Assembly (NCBI GenBank): GCA_009602725.1
Contig: WELB01000081.1
Location: 115,072-169,214, forward strand
DNA: 54,143 nt
Source of the DNA: Spirogloea muscicola
Taxonomy: Eukaryota > Streptophyta > Zygnematophyceae > Spirogloeales > Spirogloeaceae
Reading direction: 5' to 3'
Position 1 is the first letter of the stretch; each line of letters begins with the position of its first letter. Position numbers and translations under genes: made by a program. The notes under the pieces are model-generated. The model made no database searches and was not told the DNA's origin. It worked only from the letters and a program-made list of their open reading frames with translations. Of the stretch, positions 45,820 to 54,143 are shown one piece after another.

Positions 45820-47250
45820 CTGCGAAAGCTCCTGCACTTGATCGACCCCATTCAAGAGGCGCCCTTGCAAACCTCGGTGGTCGTGATTTGAGAATGGACC
45901 CTCTGGACGCTTTGCTCGGAGACAGATTTGCAAATCAGATGCAGCATGCAAGAGCAATGGTATGCTCTGATACAGAGCAGAATATGCCAGCAACTTCAGT
46001 TTGCCAGCATCGCACCTTGTGGACTTGGGGAGCTGCACTATGCAGCAGGCATGAATTCTGGGCTTGTGGTGCCAAGTTAGTGTGGTCCCTATGTTGTCTG
46101 CGGCGGTACTGTTACACATGCTTCTGCACCTCCAGCACTCAACAACCCATGCACCACTGCACCGCACGTTATGGCTAGCTAGTAAGTCAATAAACTGTGC
46201 CGTGCATTATCCAGGGTGGTGCTGGAATATCATCATAAGAGCACGTCATTGGGATCGCAGCAAGGTGACCTTCAGTGGTAATGTAAGTTTCAAGAGGTCC
46301 GGGGCTTGACAGGGCATCAGGAAGATCCCACATTCGCCCGTTTCCTCGTATGCTGAAGTGATCATCACATTGTTCATTTACTAATCATTCGTAATTACCC
46401 ATCAGCTAGGGGCTGCTACAATTCATTCCTCTTGCTTGAGGGCGCCTTCACGCCAGAACGCTTGCCGCGAACACTTAAGAGCCCCCTCATCGACAGCCTC
46501 CTCCGTAGTACTCACTGCCCCTCGTCCTCCATAGCACATATGGCCACCATGCGATGTCAGCAGTTCACTGTTACCTCAGCAGCCAGTTCTCTTTCCATCT
46601 GGCAGGCCTTCGAGGGCTGCCATAGAGTATCCCCGAGATAGCATTCCATCATAATCAGCGCAAGTCAAGGCAACCTGTCAAGGCCGGTCGCTTGGGGCTA
46701 CTGGGCCCGTTCTTGCGGGAGCTGCCCTCTTTGCACGAGTAGGCTCTTGCGAGCTTGCCATCGTATTCTACCATAGCACTTGCCAATCGGGAGATAGCTC
46801 TCTCATGTAAGGCAACTGTGAGAGGCCAGGCCAAAAGAATGAACAAGGCCTGCAAAACACGGAAGGCGCCAAAAACACGAAACTACTCTTCGTGACTCCT
46901 GCGAGTGGACGCTCAGTAAATTCCGGTCAACTAAGTGCAGATCGGTATCAATAGAGGGCGGAATGGCGTCGCCATGTCAGAGAGTGGAGGCAGCAGCCCC
47001 CAAGCGTGGCCTGCCCGCAAGTGCACGGCAGAAGTCAGGGAACTCTGCAGGAAGATGCCAAGACGCATCCTGTACACCCGAACAAGCGATCCCGACGGCA
47101 TTCAGCCGATTACTCACTCTGCTGCCCCTGGTGGCGGGTCACAATACGCCGCACAAGCCGCTGGAGTAGGTCGAGCCGGCACTCCCAAACGCCCACTGAA
47201 CGTCGACTGCAAGCGCGACAAAGTCGTCGGCAGCAGGGTGGTGGTCTGCG
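45820..47250. repeat. Segmental duplication, copy 2 (partner 42470-43900)
   Basis: Same content as copy 1, ending in the minus-strand LINE 3' end, whose frame here extends about 30 bases further (ALAVDVQWAFGSAG). The intact family-1 LINE begins shortly after, so its 5' side lies in or next to this tail. Confidence 0.85.
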
Positions 47251-47299
47251 TGCTTACGCTCCTTGGCGCATGCCACTTGGCGGACTGCATACTCCCCTC

Positions 47300-50200
47300 C
47301 TCCGTCCAACACCCCGGGGCGCTGGAGCGCCTGAGCGCCGCCGGGCGCGCATGCCGCCGCCTGCGAAGGCACGGCGCGCACCTGCGCGGCGCGCTCCTCG
47401 GAGCTCGCCGCGCAGAGTGCCGTCCGCAGCGCAGCCCCCAGCTGGCGGGGTCCCTCATGCCACGCCGTGCGCCGCGGCGGCCACGGCGGTGGCGAGGGAG
47501 GATACGGCACCTAGGCAGCTTGCACAGCCTCGTGCGGGGAACATGGGTCCGGCTGCCCAGCTCACAAGCTGGCTCGGCCGGCTGCGATCAAACCCTCGGC
47601 TCACTTGTGCCGGGGAGGCAACCGCACTGGCGGCCAGCGCGAGAGCAGTGCACCGGAGCTCCAGGAGTTGCTGCGCTACGCGCTCATCCCAGGCCCCATT
47701 AGGCTCAGGGATGGACGAGACGGCTGTCCCGACCACGGCCCCAACACCATCTGAGATTGCCGTGGAGGAGGGCAACATGGAGAGGGGCACAGGACCCCCT
47801 CCCCCAGTATCCTCTCCCACTGCTTCTCATGCTGCTCTACTTACGGGCTTCGAGCCCCACCCACAACCAACGCCGTGCACCTCTCCCGCGTCTGCAGGGC
47901 AGACGGCTTCCGCAAACCCCCCTGCATCTTGGAGGGGAGGTCGCCGCAGCGGAGGAGCCAGGCGGCGCTTGGAAGTGGTTGTCGCCATGGGTTCGGCGAG
48001 TGGTGGCAGTGGCGCTGATGATGCTGACGGGCCCGTGGCTGGCGATGCCGCTGTATCAGCTGCACCTGGAGAAGGGGAGCGGGGCCAAGAGGACCTCCGG
48101 CCCCCTGCGGAGGCAACCTCTTGCCCGCCTATGGAGCTCCGCTGCCGGCTCTGCCGGCGGCGCTGTGCCTCCAAGGTGGGTCTGAGCTCGCACGAGCGGG
48201 CCTGCGTGCGTTCTGCTAACAGAGAGGCGCAGCAGGCAGAGGCATCCGCCACCGCTCGGGCTCGCAGAGTCCCTTCAAGAGGGGCGATGCCAACACCACC
48301 ACCAGGGCCTACGGCAGAACACTGGCGGTGGGCGGAGAGCGTGGACGTCTCCGAGATCCTGCGGACGACCAACGCGCAGCTCCTACGACACATCCCGTAT
48401 TGGGCCCGGCCCCACATACGGCGAGCCCTTCGGCCCCTCCTGACACGTCTGGCTCGTGACAGCGAGGATGAGGCTGCATGGGCTGTGTTTGTGTTGTTTC
48501 CGCGACTCTTGCTTGGTCGCCTGCCGCAGGGGAAGGCAGGTCGCAAGGAGCTGCTGCTGCGCCTTCACCTGTTTGAAGGTGGGGAGTGGCAGCTGCTACT
48601 TGCAAAGCACCAAGCGGCTGCGCAACTCGCGCAAGCCAACTTTCGGCCCACCACGTCGGAATCCGATATCAAGGAGGCGGGCAAGCGACGTGCCATCCGA
48701 TTTGGACGAGCCGGCGACCTTGCCAGGGCTGCCCAAGCCTTGGAGCCCTCCACACCAGCACCGCATGATGCGGCAACCTTGGCCGCACTCGAGCAGCTCC
48801 ATCCTTCGGCCCCGCGAAGATTAGATACATGGATGGAGAGCTTCACGCCTGCTCAACCGGTGGACCTGGACCCGGCTGCCTTCCGTCGGGCGATTGTGAG
48901 TAGCCGCAAGGCAGTCGCCGGGGGTCCATCGGGCATGCTCTTTGAGCACTTGCGGGAGCTGTATGGGGAGGACGACTCGGAGGAGGATTTCAATCTGCTG
49001 CTTAGGGTTGCACAACATGTTGCGCGTGGACACCTCACCCAACGAGTAGGCGCAGTCCTCTGCACAAGCAATCTCATTGCTTTGCAGAAGGACAGCGGGG
49101 GAGTGCGTCCTATCTCGATGGGGGAGGTTCTGTCGCGCCTCGTGGGGCGCACCCTAATCATGCAGATTCAGGACGATGCCCAGGCGCACTTCCATCCCCA
49201 CCAGTTTGGGGCTGGGATGCGTGCTGGCGCTGAGACCCTGGTGCACGGGGTACGAGCGGCACTGGATGTCAACCCCCATTGGCTGGCCTTGAGCGTGGAC
49301 GTACAGAATGCCTTCAACACTGTGGATCGGCAGGTTATTGCCGAGGAGCTAAGGCAGTACTTTCCCACCCTCCTCCCTCACTTCCGATGCATGTATGGCT
49401 CGCCATCTGCATTGTTGTGGGGGGCAGGGAGTTCTTTGGCTGTTTTGCAGTCAAAGACGGGGACACGGCAAGGTGATCCAATGGGAGGTTTTCTCTTCGC
49501 TCTGGCGCATCACCGTGCTTTGCGCAACACGGCGAGCGCTCACCCTGGCGTTCTCCTCCCGAGTTACGCGGATGATACCACGCTCCTCGGCCCCCCAGTG
49601 GAGGTGCTGCAAGCTTTCGGCACGCTTCAGCACCAGCTCCAGCTTATTGGGCTTGGGGTCAATCCGGCTAAGTGCTCCGCCTGGTCCCCTATTGGCATCC
49701 CTCTTTCCCTCTTCTCCTCGTTGCCTACATCTTGTCAGACTCCAGAGGGCGGCTTGAGGATTTTGGGAGTGCCACTAGGGGACCCGTCTTTCTCGGAGGG
49801 TGCTGTCCTTGCGCGTCTCCAAGGATACATGCAGGTCCTGCCAGAGCTCCCACGCCTTGGGGACTCTCAGTTGGCAGTGGCCATTTTGACCAGGAGTGTG
49901 GCACAGCGGCCGTGTTACCTCCTGCGTACGGTCCCACCGTCGGTCAGCTTGGATGCTATCTATGCATCCATTGATGTCAAGCTTCAGCAATGCCTTGCTG
50001 ATCTGATTGCTCACCCACTCCTAGAGCAGTCTCCAGCAGCACTGGTGCAATGTACGCTGCCCATACGTCACGGTGGGCTTGGTTGTCGCCCCTTGGTCCG
50101 CTTATGCAGACCAGCGTACCTTGGCTGCTGGGCTCAGGTGGCCTCGTCCATATCTGGACGATTCCTCCTTGAGCAACAACGTGTGTTGGCGCCTCACATC

Positions 50201-51350
50201 AGTAACGTGGTTCAGGGGAGTCTGCCTTTCCAAGTGACTCTCAAAGCATGCCAACAGGACCTCTTTGCCGCATACCCGCCTCTGGTGAATGAGCCTGTTA
50301 GCTTTGCTGCCTGGGCTGACGTTTCTGATGTTAAGGCTCAATCGCGGTTTTCCCGTGCTGCAGACGAGCAACCACTGGAGCATCTCCGGAGTCTCCTCCA
50401 AGGGGATGCTCGAGGCCAGGCTCGGCTCCTATCTGTATCGTCTCTGGGAGCGTCTGAGTGGCTCCGCGCTTTGCCTTTGCATGCGGGCTTGCGGATGGAA
50501 AATGCTTTGTTTTGCGATGCTATGCGCCGCCGTCTTGGCTTACCATCCCTGTGCTTGGCAGGGGTGACCCAATGTGAATGTGGGCTTATTGAGCATGATG
50601 CAGTGCTCATGGGTGACCACATGCTCAGGTGTGCCAAAGGCAGTGAGCGCACGGGCTCCCACAACCTCCTACGTGACGCCATGTATGGCATCGTCAAGGA
50701 GGCGGGATATCAAGTGGCGTTGGAGAGCACGGGGGTGATGCCCGTCCAGCTCCGCAACGGGGTCCCTCGGACGCGGCGTGTCGATCTGGTCGGCGTCCCC
50801 CTGGGAGGTGGCAAGCGGCTTCTCATGGACGTCGTCCTAACCGACAGCTTCCGGACGAAGGGCCCCGTAACTTCTGAGACCGGCTATGCCGTGAAGGTGG
50901 CCGAACAGAAGAAGTTGCACAAGTACAAGGACCACCCGGCGGGTGATACCTTTTACCCCCTGGCCATGGACATCCATGGGTGTTACGGGGGTCGGTGGTC
51001 CTCGTTACTTTCGCTGCTGGCATCTCAAGCTGACCAGCGGCGCCGGGAACAGGGTGCAGCCCTTCCCGGTGGCTCGGTGCCTTTGGGTCTTGTGTCCTGC
51101 TACCGTATGCGTTTGTCTATGTCGCTACAGCGTTCCCAAGCGCTTGCTTTGCATCGCCGCGCTGGTCGTGCCCTTGCAGCAGCCTCTGGCTTGCGCAGCG
51201 GGGTTGCTCTTCCTCCCCTCAGCTCATCTGACTTCCTACTGCTGACACGGGGTTACTAAGAGCGCCCTGGCTGTCTAGCCTGTGGCTCCGTCATGAACAC
51301 CTGTATGCATCTGGCTGGCTTTCACAGCCGCTCTTTTAATATCAGCAGCC
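47300..51350 (+). mobile_element. Family-1 LINE, apparently intact
   Basis: Full element: a short 5' region shared with the 11.7-15.9 kb copy from about 47308 (CCCCGGGGCGCT), the ORF 47351-51259, and a 3' UTR of about 90 bases ending GCTCTTTTAATATCAGCAGCC near 51350. That terminus equals the end of the inverted copy. A 3' UTR stem GGCTG/CAGCC lies at 51313-51329. No poly(A) tail is visible, as in R2-like elements. Confidence 0.8.
47351..51259 (+). CDS. Non-LTR retrotransposon polyprotein: zinc finger, reverse transcriptase, restriction-like endonuclease
   Basis: 1302 residues without interruption. The start chosen is ATG 47351 (MPPPAKARRAPARRAP), because homology with the inverted copy begins about here; the frame is open further upstream. 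Domains: Pro/Ala/Arg-rich N-terminus; zinc finger CRLC..H..AC near residue 265; RT from about 580 (GGVRPISMGEVLSRL), with LSVDVQNAFNTVDR, RQGDPMGGF and catalytic SYADDTT at about 738; post-RT region GGLGCRPLVRLCRPAYLG; CCHC knuckle CECG..H..C from about 1075 with HNLLRDAMYG; then an endonuclease with D near 1145 (RRVDLVG), D near 1160 (LLMDVV) and EQKKLHKYKD. This is the R2-type order. The enzyme would nick a chosen site and copy its RNA there. No apurinic endonuclease domain was seen. C-terminus SDFLLLTRGY. Confidence 0.85.
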   Translation: MPPPAKARRAPARRAPRSSPRRVPSAAQPPAGGVPHATPCAAAATAVAREDTAPRQLAQPRAGNMGPAAQLTSWLGRLRSNPRLTCAGEATALAASARAVHRSSRSCCATRSSQAPLGSGMDETAVPTTAPTPSEIAVEEGNMERGTGPPPPVSSPTASHAALLTGFEPHPQPTPCTSPASAGQTASANPPASWRGGRRSGGARRRLEVVVAMGSASGGSGADDADGPVAGDAAVSAAPGEGERGQEDLRPPAEATSCPPMELRCRLCRRRCASKVGLSSHERACVRSANREAQQAEASATARARRVPSRGAMPTPPPGPTAEHWRWAESVDVSEILRTTNAQLLRHIPYWARPHIRRALRPLLTRLARDSEDEAAWAVFVLFPRLLLGRLPQGKAGRKELLLRLHLFEGGEWQLLLAKHQAAAQLAQANFRPTTSESDIKEAGKRRAIRFGRAGDLARAAQALEPSTPAPHDAATLAALEQLHPSAPRRLDTWMESFTPAQPVDLDPAAFRRAIVSSRKAVAGGPSGMLFEHLRELYGEDDSEEDFNLLLRVAQHVARGHLTQRVGAVLCTSNLIALQKDSGGVRPISMGEVLSRLVGRTLIMQIQDDAQAHFHPHQFGAGMRAGAETLVHGVRAALDVNPHWLALSVDVQNAFNTVDRQVIAEELRQYFPTLLPHFRCMYGSPSALLWGAGSSLAVLQSKTGTRQGDPMGGFLFALAHHRALRNTASAHPGVLLPSYADDTTLLGPPVEVLQAFGTLQHQLQLIGLGVNPAKCSAWSPIGIPLSLFSSLPTSCQTPEGGLRILGVPLGDPSFSEGAVLARLQGYMQVLPELPRLGDSQLAVAILTRSVAQRPCYLLRTVPPSVSLDAIYASIDVKLQQCLADLIAHPLLEQSPAALVQCTLPIRHGGLGCRPLVRLCRPAYLGCWAQVASSISGRFLLEQQRVLAPHISNVVQGSLPFQVTLKACQQDLFAAYPPLVNEPVSFAAWADVSDVKAQSRFSRAADEQPLEHLRSLLQGDARGQARLLSVSSLGASEWLRALPLHAGLRMENALFCDAMRRRLGLPSLCLAGVTQCECGLIEHDAVLMGDHMLRCAKGSERTGSHNLLRDAMYGIVKEAGYQVALESTGVMPVQLRNGVPRTRRVDLVGVPLGGGKRLLMDVVLTDSFRTKGPVTSETGYAVKVAEQKKLHKYKDHPAGDTFYPLAMDIHGCYGGRWSSLLSLLASQADQRRREQGAALPGGSVPLGLVSCYRMRLSMSLQRSQALALHRRAGRALAAASGLRSGVALPPLSSSDFLLLTRGY

Positions 51351-52075
51351 GCTTCCTTCCAACTTCATGCGCACCACCGCTCTCTTCCAGTACAGGGCGA
51401 TGGCTGTGATTGGCCAGCCACCCCACAGTCACCACCTGCGACATCGCGCAGCCCGCCCTGCTACCAGCTGTGTCAACTTGCGGCTGTTGACTAGGCAGAA
51501 AGGCGCGCGGTGCGGATGAGTTGAGAAGCAAATACGCTTCCAGGAGAGGGCAGTGGCTGTGAGAGGCCAGCCCAAGAGGAATGGACAAGGCCTGAAGTGG
51601 CCGGATGACGCAAAAGGCAGAATACTAGACTCCAAGACGTCAGCAAGGGGGCTCTCAATTGAAGAAGCCTCTCCCAATGGGGGCAAGGGCTGTGAAAAGC
51701 CAGCCCGAAAAGAACTGACAAAGAGAATCAGGGGGAGACTCAGCACTCACCACAACACCCAGGCTGCAGCGAGAGCACGAACGGCACGCAGATGCAAGGC
51801 GTGGGCCTTGGACCGCTGGAGGGAGACTGCCTAACGCATGCCATAAACCTGGGCCCACGAGCCAGCGGCATTGAAGTCAGGCGGCTCACCTTGCCTGCGG
51901 GACACAGCGCGCCTCGCAAGCCTGGCCAGCTCAATAAGCTCAGGTCAGTAAGTGCACGTCGAAATAAGCACACAGTGACTCAAGTAGCGACGTCAGAGAG
52001 AGAGTTGAGAGGGAGGCCTTAGCAAGCCAGTATGAGAAGCAGCAAGGCAGTGTGAGAAGAAAGATGATAGAAATA
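51350..52075. repeat. Composite repeat of LINE tails, copy 2 (partner 36110-36990)
   Basis: Begins TCCAACTTCATGCGCACC a few bases after the LINE 3' end and follows 36110-36990, with deletions where copy 1 has the SDLRLHTRSY tail. Includes plus NLRLLT near 51480 and a mutated minus-strand DVHLLT-stop-AY near 51945. Confidence 0.75.
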
Positions 52076-52850
52076 AAAGAAAGAAATTTCTGCTGCTTAA
52101 CTGTGACTTCAGCAGAGTTGGCTCACAGAGCACCCGCGCACTCGGAACGAGATAGAATGAGATGTACCATCATTGGGAGTGACAAGCCCACAACACCAGC
52201 ATGAGGGCTCAGTAGAGCTCTGCTTTTTGTCTGAGAAACTTCGGCTTGAGAAGCCTCGAGAACCTTTACTCAGTTCTGCAACCGTTTCATTGTCCTCGTT
52301 CCAAACAACCAGAAGCATCTGGGGGACGCATCAACCTGACGTGTGAGTATTGTCAACTTTCACCATTAAATTGGATATTTTCTGGCCCAACAAAGATGAA
52401 GGCGGTCTCCGATAGATGCAAGGATGGGAGCTCGAGGATGACACAGAGGGGAACTGCAAGATCTGCCTGTCAAGATGGGGCTGGCCTTCCACAGCCAACG
52501 CTTTATTCCGAAGTGGAGTCCTAGAGTTTTGACAGAAAGCAAGGTCTACAACTTCCACGGTGATGCAACGCAGCCAGATGATGGCGAGGTGTAGACTCGT
52601 TCGACCGCAGGGAATGGCGAGTCTGCAGCCACTGTCAGAGGCTGTCCAACAGGCTCTGTTGAGAAACTCGTGCTTGCTTTTGCTGAAAACTTGTAGGCTA
52701 AATAAGTAAAATAAAGGTCACAACGGCTTTTCTGTGCAACCCATTGATGTACACTAACGCTTGCCTTTGCTTTTGTACTGCCCTTTGGAGCCTATTAAAG
52801 CAGACTTGCTCAGTCGAGGCGTGATTGGAGCCTGCGTACACTACCAGATA
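52076..52850. other. No confident gene
   Basis: A LINE-tail hairpin remnant (GGGGCTGGCCTTCCACAGCC) lies near 52478. Otherwise nothing recognised. Confidence 0.4.
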
Positions 52851-52852
52851 CG

Positions 52853-53125
52853 ATGGCCTACTACGACAGCCACACCAGTAGCAGGCACGATCTATCTCGG
52901 GGATGTGTCTCTCTCTCGGGCTCCTCCTACACGGCTGCACCTTCCTCATGGAAGCGCAGACCGGGTGGTAAGCCTGGTGGCAGTGCCAAGCCCTACGTGG
53001 GGCCACGGGCACAACCATCCATGGCGACGGCCTCCTCTGTCCCCGAGGCAGATCGCGCCTGCTACTGGTGCGGCCAAAAGGGCCATCGTATCCGGGATTG
53101 TATGCAGGCTCCGAGCCCGCCTTGA
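52853..53125 (+). pseudogene. Retrotransposon gag fragment with CCHC zinc knuckle
   Basis: Plus-strand frame of 90 codons containing CYWCGQKGHRIRDC, a CX2CX4HX4C knuckle, after a Gly/Lys/Pro-rich basic stretch. It is typical of the C-terminal end of LTR-element gag. It has no adjoining capsid, protease or RT and no LTRs recognised nearby, so it is a remnant. It is not the same gag as at 17.8-18.7 kb. Confidence 0.6.
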
Positions 53126-53439
53126 TCGAGCATGTCAGCTCCAACAGGCCTCAAAGTGCACTACGAGGGAAAGGGCAAACGTGAGCGCCACAGAGGCCGG
53201 CAATCCGCTGGAGTGAGATCCAGGAGTTCTGCAATGGCCGCCTGGTTCCTGTGCTGAGCCACGAAGTACCTGTGAGTGCGAATAAGACAGCACACAGATA
53301 ACCAAGGGCGACCTGAAACCCAGACTGTGCATAGAGGGGGGATGGAGTGCATCTGCAGGCTGCAGAGCCGCAGACTGGGCGGCTCCGCGCCCCCATCAGT
53401 GCCCCCATGTCACCATCGGTGCCCCTATGACAGCCATCC

Positions 53440-53600
53440 AGAGGCCACATGAGCTGAGGGGAGGGGCACAAGACTCGCTGCCACAAACCTGAGCTGCTGC
53501 AAAGCGCACTACCGGCGCGAAGACGAACGGCGAGGGTTGGGACCAACACAGCGACGTACGTACGCTGCAGAACACGTCCTAGAGTCTGTGGCAGCAACAA
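53440..53600 (-). mobile_element. Degraded LINE C-terminal fragment
   Basis: Minus-strand reading VRLRAGSALCSSSGLWQ and the DNA CCCCTCCCCTCAGCTCAT resemble the intact LINE near 51160-51230 (LHRRAGRALAAASG, LPPLSSSD). The final TRGY part is not preserved. Confidence 0.45.
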
Positions 53601-53639
53601 CATCCCAATCTTCTCGGCGATGTCTTCCTACAGCATGAG

Positions 53640-54143
53640 CCATCACAGCCTCTCCGCATTCAGACGATTTGGGAGGTAGCATGACACGGAGGCTCCGGGA
53701 AGCGGGGCGTTGGAAGCGCCGCCGCTGGGCAGCTCGAGAGCCCAGCCCCAAGCAGCGCCAGGCGCTGAGGGCCACTGACACCTGGGACACCCGAGCACCC
53801 ACTGCCAGCGATCGGAGGAGCCGTCGTCAGGACCAGCTCCTGTGACGGCTGCTCCGTCCTCGCCGAGGCCGCGTGGTCTGTCCGGCTTCTGGCTCGTGCT
53901 CGACTCGGCCGAGCTCCCGAGCCAGCGCCAGCGCCCCGGCCAGCCCGGCGCTCACTCAGAGGCCTCCGGGCGGCGCGCCGTCCCGGGCGCAGCTTCCGCG
54001 GGGCTGGCGGCAGCCCTGCAGCCTCCACCACTGCTCCCCCGCGCGGCGCGGCGGCGGCGGCGGCGGCAACGACGGCGGCGGCAGCAACTGCAGCGCCGAC
54101 TGCGGCGACGATGGCGGCGAAGATGGCAGCGGCGGGGGCGGCC
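53640..54143 (-). other. GC-rich tract, possible first exon or promoter of a gene beyond the right edge or on the minus strand
   Basis: Contains GGC/GCC-rich simple sequence (54045-54143) and an open minus-strand frame from 54031, with an Arg/Ala/Pro-rich leader-like composition (RKLRPGRRAARRPLSERRAG). It could be a plastid or mitochondrial leader, but no domain follows. Confidence 0.25.

Noticed and set aside
47827-48546. 239-codon minus-strand frame opposite the LINE
   Set aside because: It is the shadow of the GC-rich plus-strand LINE ORF; the plus frame carries the zinc finger and is conserved in the other copy.
53660-54031. 123-codon minus-strand frame as a protein-coding gene
   Set aside because: Composition is driven by GC-rich simple sequence, no domain is visible and no downstream exon was found. 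Kept only as a low-confidence possible first exon.

Overview
This is a nuclear eukaryotic window, most likely from a green alga or another green-lineage organism. Coding exons are short and GC-rich. They are separated by introns with GTRAGT/GTGAGY-like donors and TGCAG-like acceptors. The genes present (a DUF3110 plastid-type protein resembling the plant EMB1703 group, Msp1/ATAD1-type AAA ATPases, and RHD3/Sey1-type ER-shaping GTPase exons) fit a plastid-bearing host. No bacterial-style operon, tRNA, rRNA or CRISPR array was seen. Single N characters occur at 15866 and 44009, both in GC-rich repeat sequence.

Layout. (1) 1-4738 (+) is a nine-exon gene, cut at its 5' side by the window edge, encoding a membrane-anchored DUF3110 protein. 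(2) 4778-5248 holds two tandem duplications. 5249-7550 is largely gene-free apart from a LINE 3' tail near 7205-7400. (3) 7558-10254 (-) is Msp1-like copy A. (4) About 10500-20970 is a LINE (family 2, +) that has been broken by nested insertions. These are a nearly full-length family-1 LINE in the opposite orientation (11747-15868, flanked by CAGCAGC), small LINE 3' tails, and a gag-only LTR element (16873-19125). (5) 23640-26439 (-) is Msp1-like copy B with an orphan extra last exon downstream. (6) 26.7-29.1 kb, 31.8-33.8 kb, 41.0-43.3 kb and 44.2-46.6 kb contain repeated pieces of an RHD3/Sey1-like gene, only the C-terminal membrane-hairpin part, on both strands. (7) 34135-35888 (-) is Msp1-like copy C, which has lost its ATPase core. 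(8) 36.1-39.8 kb is an accumulation of LINE 3' ends in both orientations. (9) 47351-51259 (+) is an uninterrupted 1302-residue LINE ORF, a near-identical inverted partner of the copy at 11.7-15.9 kb. (10) 51350-52070 repeats the 36.1-37.0 kb tract. After that come a gag zinc-knuckle fragment and a GC-rich possible first exon at the right edge.

The dominant biology is retroelement activity. The LINEs carry an N-terminal zinc finger, a reverse transcriptase with YADD, a CCHC knuckle and a restriction-like endonuclease (R2-type architecture, no apurinic endonuclease seen). Roughly twenty 3' ends in 54 kb share the same C-terminal signature, (S/A)D..(L/V)LTRGY-stop. Many also share a 3' UTR hairpin with paired changes in its stem. 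Host genes (Msp1, RHD3) have been duplicated in pieces between these elements. The most unusual points are the recurrent nesting of LINEs in LINEs, the 3' hairpins (one containing the stop codon), the gag-only LTR element with a cysteine/tryptophan tandem-repeat tail, and the multiplication of RHD3 membrane-hairpin exons without their GTPase domain. All calls come from reading the sequence; no database search was run.
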